A stretch of 64,000 bases of DNA from Rhodanobacteraceae bacterium (GTDB taxonomy: Bacteria > Pseudomonadota > Gammaproteobacteria > Xanthomonadales > Rhodanobacteraceae): contig CP126531.1 in the NCBI GenBank assembly GCA_030167125.1, forward strand, positions 2,644,578-2,708,577, in the 5' to 3' direction. The position numbers were made by a program, and so were the translations under genes. The notes under the pieces were generated by a model. The model ran no database searches. It saw only the letters and a list, made by a program, of their open reading frames with translations, and was not told the DNA's origin. Positions 45,915 to 57,460 of this stretch are shown piece after piece. The stretch's first letter is position 1, and every line of letters begins with the position of its first letter.

Positions 45915-47292
45915 CCCAGCGAAGCGAGGCGCACAACACGTCGCCGTCGAGGGCGAACGCCAGCTGCATCCGCAACGCCTTGGCGGCGGCGGCGGCCAGC
46001 GCGAGGCCGAGTCCCGCGTGACCCGCGCCTTGCGCGTCCTTGCGCCAGAAGCGCCGGCCGAAATGGGCGAGGTCTTCGGCGTGCAGCGCGGGCGCGGCGT
46101 TGCGCACCTCGATGCCATCGCGCGTCGCGCGCATGCCGACGCTGCCGCCCGCCGGCACGTAGGCCACCGCGTTGCCGAGCAGGTTGTCCAGCACGATTTC
46201 CAGCAGCACCGGATCGGCCTGGATCGTGAAGTCCGGCCGGCATGCGTCTTCGGATTCGATGCGCACGCCGCGCGCCAACGCCGCGTCCTGGTGGCGCGTG
46301 CATACCCGCGCCAGCAGCGGCAGCAGCGGCACGCTTTCGGTCTGCGACTGCTCGAGGCCCGACTGGATGCGCGTCAGTTGCAGCAACGCCGTCACGGTTG
46401 CTTCCAGTTCCGCGCCGATGCTGCCGACTTCGGCGAGCAGGCTGTGCGCATCGCGCCCGCTCGGGTAACGCGTTTCCACGTCCACCAGCGTGCGCAGTTC
46501 GGCGAGCCGCGTGCGGAATTCGTGCGCGAGCCCGGCCGCGAACTGCCGTTCGCGCGCGAGGCCCTCGTCCATCCGCGCCAGCACCTCGTTGATGCGCGCG
46601 ACCAGCGGCTTAAGTTCGGTGGTGCCGCTGGCGGGCAGGCGCCTGCCAGGCGCGTCGGGGCCGATGTTCGCCATCGCGCGATCGAGTCCGGCGAGCGGGC
46701 GCAGGCCGCGCCGCACCAGCAGCGGCGTCGCCAGCATCACCAGCACGCAGGCGCTCAGCAGGCTGGCCAGCAGGATGAAATCGAGGGTGTCGAGCAAATC
46801 CTCCAGCGGCCCGCGATCGAGTGCATAGCGCAACTCGCACGCGGGCGTGCCGGCAGCCGCCGTTCGCCGCCCTTCCACCGTGGGCGCGAACCGCAACGCC
46901 ACCACGCGCAGCAAGCGGGGACCCGGCAGCTGCGCATCCGTGAACACCGGCTCGTCGTCCGCAGCGAGCGGCGGCGGCACCTGCGCGGTGCGCGCCACCA
47001 CGCTGCGGCCGCAGCGCAGTTCGTACCAGCTCGATTCCGCGTTGCCGGGGAACACGGAGGCCGCGACGTTCTCCGCGTCGACGGAAATGCGTCCGTCTTC
47101 GACCTGCGTCAGCGCCGCCAACGATTGCGCGCGCGACAACAGCGAAGCATCGAAACGCTGCTGCATCTCGCTGTCGGCGCGCCAGTCCACGATGCGGGCG
47201 GCGGCGCCGAACACCACCAGCACCGCGAGCGCGAGCAGCAGCGTCAGGCGCGCGCGCAGCGAGAAGGTTTGTTTTTTCCGCCGCAGCCTCAA
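45895..47292 (-). CDS. sensor histidine kinase (PmrB/QseC-like)
   Basis: 465 residues from a TTG at 47292, preceded by GAGGG; no better start is in frame. Two membrane helices (about 17-35 and 170-192) flank a ~130-residue periplasmic sensor region with two cysteines. A HAMP-like stretch follows (LRPLAGLDRAMANIGPDAPG), then the H-box FAAGLAHEFRTRLAELRTL with His257, the N-box DNLLGNAVAY, the F-box FGRRFWR and the G-box GHAGLGLAL. It would phosphorylate the response regulator encoded 60 bp upstream. The HEFRTRLA box is a slight variant of HELRTPLA. Confidence 0.9.
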   Translation of the reverse strand: MRLRRKKQTFSLRARLTLLLALAVLVVFGAAARIVDWRADSEMQQRFDASLLSRAQSLAALTQVEDGRISVDAENVAASVFPGNAESSWYELRCGRSVVARTAQVPPPLAADDEPVFTDAQLPGPRLLRVVALRFAPTVEGRRTAAAGTPACELRYALDRGPLEDLLDTLDFILLASLLSACVLVMLATPLLVRRGLRPLAGLDRAMANIGPDAPGRRLPASGTTELKPLVARINEVLARMDEGLARERQFAAGLAHEFRTRLAELRTLVDVETRYPSGRDAHSLLAEVGSIGAELEATVTALLQLTRIQSGLEQSQTESVPLLPLLARVCTRHQDAALARGVRIESEDACRPDFTIQADPVLLEIVLDNLLGNAVAYVPAGGSVGMRATRDGIEVRNAAPALHAEDLAHFGRRFWRKDAQGAGHAGLGLALAAAAAKALRMQLAFALDGDVLCASLRWARRADA

Positions 47293-47352
47293 GGCTCGTT
47301 TTCCCTCATCCGGCCGTGCGGAAAAGATGCACGGCGTTCCGCCGCATCACGC

Positions 47353-48018
47353 TCATGGAATCAGATATCCGGCGCCGCGGCGGTTTTCGATCAGCGTCGC
47401 GCAGCCCGCGTCCGCGAGCTTGCGGCGCACGCCGAACACCACCACTTCGATGCTGCGGTCCGACGCTTCGCTTTCGCTGCCCGCGATCCTTTCCAGGATG
47501 TCCGCGCGCGGAAACACCCGGCCGCGATGGCGCAGCAGCAATTCCAGCAGCGCGAATTCGCGCGGCGTGAGTTGCAGCACGGCGCCGTTCGCAGTGACAC
47601 GGTGCGCCTGCGCGTCCAGCCGCACGCCCGCGTGTTCCAGCACGTCGGCCTGCGTTTCGGCGGGACGCCGCGCCAGCGCGTGCAGGCGCGCGACCAATTC
47701 CTCGAACGCGAATGGCTTGACCAGGTAATCGTCGGCGCCGGCGTTCAATGCGTCCACGCGATCGCCGACCTGGTCGCGCGCGGACAACACCAGCACGCGC
47801 GGACGTTCGCCGCCGGCCGGCAGCGCGCGCAGCACGCCGAATCCGTCCAGCCGCGGCAGGCCCAGGTCCAGCACCATGAAATCGTACGCGTACGCGGCGA
47901 GGTAACCGTTGGCTTCCACGCCGTCGCCGGCGACGTCCACCGTGAAGCCCGACGCGCGCAAGCCGCGCGCGAGGTTGTCGCGCAAGCGTTCGGAATCCTC
48001 GACCAGCAACAGTTTCAT
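47353..48018 (-). CDS. OmpR/PhoB-family response regulator (PmrA/QseB-like)
   Basis: 221 residues from ATG 48018. The receiver domain has the acidic pair near LLLVEDSE, the phosphorylation site Asp51 in VLDLGLPRLDG, and Lys100 in DYLVKPFAFEELVAR. The C-terminal winged helix includes LTPREFALLELLLRHRGRVF, ASDRSIEVVVFGVRRKL and RGAGYLIP. Length and layout match the PmrA/QseB/TctD branch. It is divergent from the PepSY gene; between them is a direct-repeat box of PmrA spacing, and a matching box precedes the efflux operon, so it is a candidate regulator of both. Confidence 0.93.
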   Translation of the reverse strand: MKLLLVEDSERLRDNLARGLRASGFTVDVAGDGVEANGYLAAYAYDFMVLDLGLPRLDGFGVLRALPAGGERPRVLVLSARDQVGDRVDALNAGADDYLVKPFAFEELVARLHALARRPAETQADVLEHAGVRLDAQAHRVTANGAVLQLTPREFALLELLLRHRGRVFPRADILERIAGSESEASDRSIEVVVFGVRRKLADAGCATLIENRRGAGYLIP

Positions 48019-48072
48019 TGCGGCACCCGCGATGCGATGCGGGAAAGCTAGCACCGCGCGCGCGCGGTCACC

Positions 48073-48089
48073 ACTAAGCGAGGGCTAAG
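48073..48089 (+). promoter_or_regulatory. PmrA/QseB-like box ahead of the PepSY operon
   Basis: ACTAAG-CGAGG-GCTAAG, a direct repeat with 11-bp period, 66 bp before the PepSY gene and 54 bp before the divergent response-regulator gene. It shares both half-sites and spacing with 39778-39794. CTAAG is rare in this GC-rich window. Confidence 0.6.
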
Positions 48090-48155
48090 CGGCCGCGAAG
48101 TGCGGACAAAGACTCGCGCCGCAGACTGGCCTCTCCTTTCCGCGGAGGTTCTCCC

Positions 48156-48698
48156 ATGCATCGCATAATGTCTCGCACTGTTGTTGCAACGCTCGTCCTC
48201 GCCACTACGGCCGCCGCTTTCGCCGGCAGCATCGAAGCGGGCGATCGCCTCGAAATGGCGGCCGTGCTGAAATCGGCGGTGACGCCGACGCAGGCCGTGA
48301 AGATCGCGGAAGCCGGCGGTGGCCGCGCCTACGGCTACGGCATGGAAGCGACGCCGCACGGCCATTGGTACGAAGTGGACGTGCTGCGCGGCAACGCCCG
48401 ACTGGAACTGCGCATCGACGCGACCACCGGCAAGCTGCTGGGCAGCAGCCCAGCCCGCGGCGAGGACGCGCGCGGCGCGCACGCGCTGGACGGCGCCAGG
48501 CTCACCTTCGGCGAGGCCATCGCGCAGGCCGAGCGCGCCGGCAACGGTCCCGCGCTGGAAGCCAACGCGGCGGGCCGCAGCGATGCGGCGCACGTGGACG
48601 TCGACATCATCCAGGACCACGGCAAGCGCATCGCGCACTACCGCGTGTCGATGCACGGCGGCCAGGTCGAAACCGCCATGACTGGAACCGACAGCTGA
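48156..48698 (+). CDS. exported PepSY-domain protein
   Basis: 180 residues from ATG 48156, with GGAGG 8 bases upstream. The signal peptide is MSRTVVATLVLATTAAAFAG. Two PepSY-like units follow: AVTPTQAVKIAEAGGGRAYG with WYEVDVLRGNARLELRIDAT, and LTFGEAIAQAERAGNGPALE with HVDVDIIQDHGKRIAHYRV. PepSY proteins are periplasmic and often accompany two-component systems or proteases, sometimes as signal modulators. It is divergent from the response regulator and probably controlled by it. First gene of a PepSY-PAP2-glycosyltransferase unit. Confidence 0.87.
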   Translation: MHRIMSRTVVATLVLATTAAAFAGSIEAGDRLEMAAVLKSAVTPTQAVKIAEAGGGRAYGYGMEATPHGHWYEVDVLRGNARLELRIDATTGKLLGSSPARGEDARGAHALDGARLTFGEAIAQAERAGNGPALEANAAGRSDAAHVDVDIIQDHGKRIAHYRVSMHGGQVETAMTGTDS

Positions 48699-48738
48699 GC
48701 GGCGTTGCAAGGTTCCCGAAAGCTGCGGTGAAGCGGGC

Positions 48739-48744
48739 GCTAAG
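48739..48744 (+). promoter_or_regulatory. possible weak response-regulator half-site before PAP2 gene
   Basis: GCTAAG followed by CGAG, as in the box at 48073-48089, lies 43 bp before the PAP2 gene. The base position 11 bp upstream reads GTGAAG (48728-48733), a 4/6 match, so the site would be GTGAAG-N5-GCTAAG. Confidence 0.35.
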
Positions 48745-48786
48745 CGAGCGGCGTCAGAGTGTGCGTGACACCCAGGCGCTGCTGAC

Positions 48787-49428
48787 ATGAAGTCCGGCAT
48801 CTTCACGCGACGTTTCGCGATCCTGCTTTTCATCGGCCTCTGCACGGCCGCGCCACTGCATGTGGCGCGGGCCGGCGGGCCGTTCGGCATCGACCACCGC
48901 ATCGCCTACGACAACAGCGGCATCTGGGCGCGCAACAACCAGAAGGCCCTGATGGGCGCGACCATCCTGACGGTGGTGGGCGGTTCGCTGGCCCTGGGCG
49001 ACCACGACAAGCTGGGCGACACGTTCTGGCGGTCGCTGGACTCGATGGCGATTTCGTCCGTGATCGCGCAGGGCGCGAAATGGACTTTCCAGCGCGAGCG
49101 CCCTTCGCAGACCAGTGATCCCAACCAGTGGTTCCAGGGCACGCGCTACCAGAGCTTCCCCAGCGGCGAGGTCACCGCGATCGCCGGCGCGGTGACGCCG
49201 TTCGTGGTCGCATATGGACACGACCATCCCGCCGTGTACGCGCTGGAACTGCTGCCGTTGTACGACGCCGTCGCGCGCGTGAAGACGCGCGGTCACTGGC
49301 AGAGCGACGTGCTGGTCGGCTGGGCGCTCGGCACGGGCGTCGGCATCTGGGCCGCGCACCGAGACTCGCCGCTGATCCTGGGCTGGCTGCCGGGCGGTTT
49401 CCAGGTGGGTTTCATCCATCGCTTCTGA
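48787..49428 (+). CDS. PAP2-family phosphatase-like protein with altered motif
   Basis: 213 residues with a signal sequence or first membrane helix (FAILLFIGLCTAAPLHVARA). Three PAP2 motifs are visible: KWTFQRERP (Lys98-Arg105-Pro106), FPSGEVT (125-130), and ARVKTRGHWQSD (Arg164, nucleophile His170, Asp174). In motif 2 the usual PSGH reads PSGE, replacing the proton-donor histidine by Glu128, so activity may be altered. Relatives dephosphorylate undecaprenyl or phosphatidyl-glycerol phosphates or modify lipid A. It lies 88 bp after the PepSY gene and 3 bp before a glycosyltransferase gene. Confidence 0.87.
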   Translation: MKSGIFTRRFAILLFIGLCTAAPLHVARAGGPFGIDHRIAYDNSGIWARNNQKALMGATILTVVGGSLALGDHDKLGDTFWRSLDSMAISSVIAQGAKWTFQRERPSQTSDPNQWFQGTRYQSFPSGEVTAIAGAVTPFVVAYGHDHPAVYALELLPLYDAVARVKTRGHWQSDVLVGWALGTGVGIWAAHRDSPLILGWLPGGFQVGFIHRF

Positions 49429-49431
49429 ACC

Positions 49432-50568
49432 ATGACCCCACAGCACGCGCTGAATTTCTCCACGAAGATCGAGGAAGTCCGCCGCCGCGCGACCGCACGC
49501 ATGATGCGCGGCGTGTTCCGCCAGGGCGGCGTGGCCGGCGTGCGGCTGCCGCGCACCGGCATCCACCGCATCCTGGTCTGCCGCAGCGTGCACACGCTGG
49601 GCGATTCGCTCACGCTCACGCCGTTGCTCGTGGAACTGGCCGAGGTCTATCCCGGCGCGGAAGTGGACATCGTGTGCGGCTGCCCGGTCGCGGATGCGCT
49701 GTTCGAAAGCTTTCCCAACGTGCACGCCGTCCGCCGGATGCCGCGGCATATCGCGGCCCACCTGCTCGCGACCGCGCGCACCCTGCGCGCGATGCGCGGC
49801 ACGCACTACGACCTCGTGATCGATCCCGATCCGCAATCGCAGTCGGGCCGGCTGCTGGCGTTGTGGGCGCACGCCACGTATTCGCTGGGTTATGTCGGGC
49901 CGAAGAAAAGCGGCACGCTCACGCACGGCGTGGCGATTCCCGCCGGCCCTCGCCACAAGGCGATGACGCCCGTGTACCTGCTGCGCAGCGCGACCGGCGA
50001 AGATTCCGGTGCACGTCCGTATCCGCAACCCACGTTGCCGCTGGGCGAGGCCGAGCGGGAATGCGGACGCCGCACGCTCGAACGCCTCGCGCCGCGCCAC
50101 CGCGCGCACGCTGCGCGCGGCCCGCGCATCGGCATCTTTGCCAACGCCACGCGCGACAAGCACTTGGGCGCGGATTGGTGGCGCGCCTTCATCGACGCCT
50201 TCCGGTCAAGGGTTCCGGATTGCAGCATCATGGAAATCCTGCCCGCGTTCGGGAAATCGATGCTGGACGACCGCTTCCCCTGCTACTACTCCAGCGAGGT
50301 GCGCAAAATGGCGGCCGTCATCGCGAACCTCGACGCCTTCGTCAGCGCCGATTGCGGCGTGATGCACCTGGCCTGGGCCAGCGGCACGCCGACCGTCGGC
50401 TTGTTCAACGTCACCGATCCCGGCGAGTGGGGACCGTTCGGCGCGCGCATGGCGGCGTTGCGGCTGGACGATGCGATGCCCGGCGATATCGCGCGACGGG
50501 CGATCGAGCAGCTCGGACTTCCCTACGCGATTCCTCGCGCAAATGCCGTCATCCAGTCCGCGACGTGA
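49432..50568 (+). CDS. glycosyltransferase family 9 (heptosyltransferase-like)
   Basis: 378 residues. ILVCRSVHTLGDSLTLTPLL near residue 45 is the GT9 acceptor-domain opening (normally R..x.GD...TP), GAEVDIVCGCPVADAL follows, and the C-terminal nucleotide-sugar domain has IGIFANATRDKHLGADWW, then VIANLDAFVSADCGVMHLAW and GTPTVGLFNVTDP. GT9 enzymes add heptoses or related sugars to the LPS core at the inner face of the inner membrane. Adjacent PepSY and PAP2 genes suggest a role in envelope modification. Donor and acceptor are unknown. Confidence 0.9.
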   Translation: MTPQHALNFSTKIEEVRRRATARMMRGVFRQGGVAGVRLPRTGIHRILVCRSVHTLGDSLTLTPLLVELAEVYPGAEVDIVCGCPVADALFESFPNVHAVRRMPRHIAAHLLATARTLRAMRGTHYDLVIDPDPQSQSGRLLALWAHATYSLGYVGPKKSGTLTHGVAIPAGPRHKAMTPVYLLRSATGEDSGARPYPQPTLPLGEAERECGRRTLERLAPRHRAHAARGPRIGIFANATRDKHLGADWWRAFIDAFRSRVPDCSIMEILPAFGKSMLDDRFPCYYSSEVRKMAAVIANLDAFVSADCGVMHLAWASGTPTVGLFNVTDPGEWGPFGARMAALRLDDAMPGDIARRAIEQLGLPYAIPRANAVIQSAT

Positions 50569-50578
50569 CCGGCACCGT

Positions 50579-51541
50579 TCATCGCAACCCGTCGAGAAAT
50601 TGCCCGATCGCCCGATCCAGTTTGTCCGGCTGGTCGAACATCACGCAATGCCGCGAAGGTGAAATCGAAACCACCCGTGCGTCGGGCGTGCCCGCGAGCT
50701 GGCGTTCGTAATACGCGGTCTTTTCGGCTTCGCTGGACTTCATCGGCGGTTCGCTGAAATCCGGCGCATAGTACGGCGAGATTTCGAGCAGCGGCACTTT
50801 GATGTTCTTCAACCCTGGGCGAAGATCCATTGCCACGCCCTGTTTCAGGTATTCCGCCACCGTGGCTTGGTCGCTGCGCGCCATCAGTGGCAGGTAGCGC
50901 GCCGCGACGGCTGGATCGATCGTGCACGGCGGCTGCATGAAGGAGAACGCCTGCTCCCGGAATTGCCGCGGCGTCGCATGCGCCACTTCGGCCGCGATTT
51001 TGTCGGCTTCGACTTGCCGCTGCGCCGACGTCATGGCGTCCATGCCGGGAAAGATCGGCAGACCGTCCACCGCGACGACGCCCGCGATCAAACTGGAATG
51101 CCGCTCGGCGAACAAGGTCACGAATGCGCCGCCGACACTGTGGCCGATCAGCACGGGCTTGTCGATGTGGCGGCTGCGGATCAGTTCCGCCATCGACGCG
51201 ACCGCTTGGCCCGCAAGATCGCCGTGATGCTTCGGCGGCGGCACGCCGCCGAAGCCCGCCAGCGTGAGCGCGTAGATCACGTGATCGTGGCGGAAGCGCT
51301 CGATTTCCCCGCGCCACGCCCACGCACCGTTTTCGAGACCGGGAACCAGGATCAACGCCCGGCCGTGATCGCCGTAACGCTGCACCCGCAGCGTGCCGAC
51401 GGTAAAGGTTTCCGCGGCGGGCGGCGCTTCCAGCGCGGCGGTGTCGGCCGGTGCGGAAGCCGCACCTGCCAACGGTTGGACGAAGGATGCAGCGAACGCG
51501 AACGGCAACGCGACGGCGAGCCCGCGAATGCGCGTGGACAT
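50579..51541 (-). CDS. exported alpha/beta hydrolase
   Basis: 320 residues from ATG 51541, preceded by GGGAGGGG. A signal peptide (LAVALPFAFAASFVQPLAGA) is followed by an alpha/beta hydrolase fold: LVPGLENGAWAWRGEIERF, LTLAGFGGVPPP, the nucleophile Ser135 in LIGHSVGGAF, and the His in SPSRHCVMFDQP. It is probably a periplasmic esterase or lactonase-like enzyme; the substrate is unknown. An ACTAAGCGAG sequence 36 bp upstream (51577-51586) resembles half of the response-regulator box but in the opposite orientation. It converges on the glycosyltransferase gene. Confidence 0.85.
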   Translation of the reverse strand: MSTRIRGLAVALPFAFAASFVQPLAGAASAPADTAALEAPPAAETFTVGTLRVQRYGDHGRALILVPGLENGAWAWRGEIERFRHDHVIYALTLAGFGGVPPPKHHGDLAGQAVASMAELIRSRHIDKPVLIGHSVGGAFVTLFAERHSSLIAGVVAVDGLPIFPGMDAMTSAQRQVEADKIAAEVAHATPRQFREQAFSFMQPPCTIDPAVAARYLPLMARSDQATVAEYLKQGVAMDLRPGLKNIKVPLLEISPYYAPDFSEPPMKSSEAEKTAYYERQLAGTPDARVVSISPSRHCVMFDQPDKLDRAIGQFLDGLR

Positions 51542-51640
51542 GACAGCCCCTCCCCAGGTGCGTGACACGTCGCGAAACTAAGCGAGCCCGGTGAGGGCGT
51601 CAAGCGCCGCGGCTGCGATGCCGCGGCGGCGGTCGACAGC

Positions 51641-55053
<3,413 letters not shown>

Positions 55054-55063
55054 AGCACGCACG

Positions 55064-55642
55064 ATGCTCGTCCTCTTCAACAAACCGTTCAACGTGCTGT
55101 GCCAGTTCACCGATCGCGGTACGCCGCCGCGCCGCACGCTTGCCGAATTCGGCCTGCCGCCGCACGTCTATCCCGCGGGCCGGCTGGATTACGACAGCGA
55201 GGGTTTGTTGCTGTTGACCGACGACGGCGCGCTCGCGCATCGCCTCACCGATCCGCGCCACAAGCAGCCGAAGACGTATCTCGCGCAGGTCGAAGGCACG
55301 CCGGATGACGCGGCGCTGCAACGCTTGCGTGACGGCGTCACGTTGAACGATGGTCCGACGCTGCCCGCGGATGCACACATGCTTGCACATGCGCCGGCCT
55401 GGCTGTGGCCGCGCGATCCGCCGGTGCGCTTCCGCAAGACCGTGCCGGACGCGTGGATCGAGCTGACGATTCGCGAAGGCCGCAACCGCCAGGTGCGGCG
55501 GATGACCGCCGCGGTCGGCTTGCCCACATTGCGGCTCGTGCGCATCCGGGTGGGCGATCATGCGCTGGGCGATCTCGCGCCCGGCGCGCATCGCATGATC
55601 GAATCACATGTCACACGTCATCGAGGAGGAACACCGCGATGA
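55064..55642 (+). CDS. rluE: 23S rRNA pseudouridine synthase RluE
   Basis: 192 residues from ATG 55064. It lacks an S4 domain and opens [17 protein letters not shown], like RluE (which modifies U2457 of 23S rRNA in E. coli). The catalytic Asp42 is in [18 protein letters not shown], and [20 protein letters not shown] and VRIRVG close the domain. The start overlaps nothing, 10 bp after the GumN-like gene. The stop overlaps the methyltransferase start by 4 bp, so those two are coupled. Confidence 0.93.
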   Translation: MLVLFNKPFNVLCQFTDRGTPPRRTLAEFGLPPHVYPAGRLDYDSEGLLLLTDDGALAHRLTDPRHKQPKTYLAQVEGTPDDAALQRLRDGVTLNDGPTLPADAHMLAHAPAWLWPRDPPVRFRKTVPDAWIELTIREGRNRQVRRMTAAVGLPTLRLVRIRVGDHALGDLAPGAHRMIESHVTRHRGGTPR

Positions 55643-56409
55643 GCTTCAAGGATCATTTTTCCAATCACGCCGATTTGTATGCGAAAGCGCGGCCGCATTA
55701 TCCCTGGACACTGTTCGACTGGATCGCAGCCGAGGCACCCGCGCGCGATTGCGCATGGGATGCGGGCTGCGGCAACGGCCAGGCCAGCGTCGCATTGGCG
55801 CGGCGCTTCGAGCGCGTGATCGCGACCGATCCCAGCGCGCAGCAAATCGACAACGCCGTCGCGCATCCGCATGTCGAATACCGCAACGAGCCGCGGGACC
55901 TTTCCGCGAAGGACGGCGGTTATCACACGAGCATCGACGCGCATTCGGTCGATGCCATTGCCGTCGCACAGGCACTGCACTGGTTCGACCTGCCCGCCTT
56001 CGTTGCGGAAGTCCGCCGCGTCGCAAAACCGGGCGCACTGTTCGCGGCGTGGTGTTACGCGAATTGCAGCGTCACGCCCGCCGTGGACGCGGTGATCGCA
56101 CATCTGTACGACGACATCCTCGGCGCATACTGGCCGCCCGAACGCACGCTGGTGGACGAAGGCTACGCTTCGCTGGACATTCCGTTCGCACCGGTGGCGG
56201 CGCCTGCGTTCGAGATGCGCGTCGACTGGACGGCCCGGCAACTGCTCGCCTATCTCGCGTCGTGGTCGGCGGCGCAACGCCACCTCAAGGCCACGGGCCA
56301 GGATGCGGTTGCCGCGATCGCAGATGAGCTGCTCGCCGCCTGGCACGACCCCGAACACGTGCGGCCGGTGCGCTGGACGCTCGGGATGCGCGCGGGGCTC
56401 GTCGAATAA
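55639..56409 (+). CDS. class I SAM-dependent methyltransferase
   Basis: 256 residues from ATG 55639, with GAGGAGGA upstream. [20 protein letters not shown] is followed by motif [20 protein letters not shown], the acidic loop ATDPSAQQI, and [19 protein letters not shown], typical of the Methyltransf_11 group that includes yeast Tmt1/ubiE-like enzymes. The ALHWFD stretch marks the trans-aconitate/juvenile-hormone-type subgroup. The substrate is unknown. Coupled to rluE. Confidence 0.88.
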   Translation: MSFKDHFSNHADLYAKARPHYPWTLFDWIAAEAPARDCAWDAGCGNGQASVALARRFERVIATDPSAQQIDNAVAHPHVEYRNEPRDLSAKDGGYHTSIDAHSVDAIAVAQALHWFDLPAFVAEVRRVAKPGALFAAWCYANCSVTPAVDAVIAHLYDDILGAYWPPERTLVDEGYASLDIPFAPVAAPAFEMRVDWTARQLLAYLASWSAAQRHLKATGQDAVAAIADELLAAWHDPEHVRPVRWTLGMRAGLVE

Positions 56410-56415
56410 ACCGGC

Positions 56416-56566
56416 GTAGGGTGGGTGATAACCCGCCGCGCCATGGCAGTGGCGGGATTGCTCGCATCATCCCTGATGCTCTCCCCTCGCTTGCGCCCGG
56501 GGCCGGCCTACGGCCGTCCAAATTCGCTCCAGACGAATTTGTCGCTGCGCTCCTTCCGCCCTACCA
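56416..56566. repeat. intergenic repeat between methyltransferase and tatD
   Basis: GTAGGGTGGG with 'gataacccgcc' at the left faces CCGCCCTAC at the right, and AAATTCG-CTCCAGA-CGAATTT (56520-56540) forms a central hairpin. The right end includes the tatD stop codon. This is a 'tagggtgggtgataacccgcc'-type dispersed repeat. Confidence 0.55.
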
Positions 56567-57352
56567 GTCGATGGCGAAAAACGCGCGTGACGTCGCGGTT
56601 GCGTTCGCGGCCGTTGTCTCCATTTCTTCGCCACGCTCGCGCGCCACGGCCTCGCAGATGTGCGCGAGGTACATCGGCTCGTTGCGCCGGTCCGAGGGTT
56701 GCGGGCGGATGTCGCGCGGCAGCAGGTAGGGCGCGTCGGTTTCCAGCATCAGCCGGTTCGCCGGAATCTCGCGCACCAGTTCGCGCAGGTGCACGCCGCG
56801 GCGCTCGTCGCAAATCCAGCCGGTGATGCCGATGTGGCAGTCGAGGTCGAGGTAATCGAACAACGCCTTGCGTTCGTCGGTGAAGCAATGCACCACCACC
56901 GCGGGCACCCGGTCGCGCGCGATTTTCAGCAGCGCAAGGAAATCAGCGTGCGCGTCGCGCTGGTGCAGGAACAGCGGCATGTTGAGATCCACCGCGATCG
57001 CGAGCTGCTTCTCGAACGCCGCGCGTTGCGCCGGGCGTGGCGAGAGGTCGCGGAAATAATCGAGGCCGGTTTCGCCGACCGCACGCACTTCGGGTTCGCG
57101 TGCGAGCGCGCGCAGGAACGCGTCCGTTTCGGAACCGTAGTCGCCCGCGTGATGCGGGTGCACGCCCGCCGTGGCGTACAGCGTGCCGGGATGTGCGCGC
57201 GCCAGCTCCAGCGCCTGCTCGCTGCCCACGCGTGACGCGCCCGTCACGAGCATGTGCGCCACGCCCGCCTTGCGCGCACGCTCCAGCACCGCGCCGAGAT
57301 CGCGGCGGAAGGACTCGTGCGTGAGATTGGCGCCGATGTCGATCAGTTGCAT
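56561..57352 (-). CDS. tatD: TatD-family DNase
   Basis: 263 residues from ATG 57352. MQLIDIGANLTHESFRRDLG closely follows E. coli TatD, including the variant IGxNL in place of the usual HxH. TAGVHPHHAGDYGS, VGETGLDYFRDLSPRP, LHQRDAH, VVHCFTDERK, GITGWICDERRGVHLREL and ETDAPYLLPRDIRPQPSDRR provide the metal ligands and TIM-barrel signature. It is a cytoplasmic metal-dependent 3'-5' exonuclease linked to oxidative DNA damage repair. It stands apart from tatABC. Confidence 0.95.
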   Translation of the reverse strand: MQLIDIGANLTHESFRRDLGAVLERARKAGVAHMLVTGASRVGSEQALELARAHPGTLYATAGVHPHHAGDYGSETDAFLRALAREPEVRAVGETGLDYFRDLSPRPAQRAAFEKQLAIAVDLNMPLFLHQRDAHADFLALLKIARDRVPAVVVHCFTDERKALFDYLDLDCHIGITGWICDERRGVHLRELVREIPANRLMLETDAPYLLPRDIRPQPSDRRNEPMYLAHICEAVARERGEEMETTAANATATSRAFFAIDW

Positions 57353-57410
57353 GGATGTGCCACAACGGGAATTCGACAAAGCGTAGCAAGTGCGTGCCGC
57401 GGCGGCATCC

Positions 57411-57437
57411 AAAAAAGAGCCGGCACAGGGCCGGCTC
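57411..57437 (-). terminator. Rho-independent terminator of the adhesin operon
   Basis: GAGCCGGC-ACAGG-GCCGGCTC (57417-57437), an 8-bp perfect stem. On the minus strand it is followed by six T residues (57416-57411). It lies 23 bp after the stop of the TpgA-like gene. Confidence 0.92.
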
Positions 57438-57460
57438 AAGTGTGGAACTCGTGCGTGCGC

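Noticed and set aside
51577..51593. Full response-regulator box upstream of the exported hydrolase
   Set aside because: Only one ACTAAG half-site is present and it is in reverse orientation to the gene; the second half reads CCGGTG.
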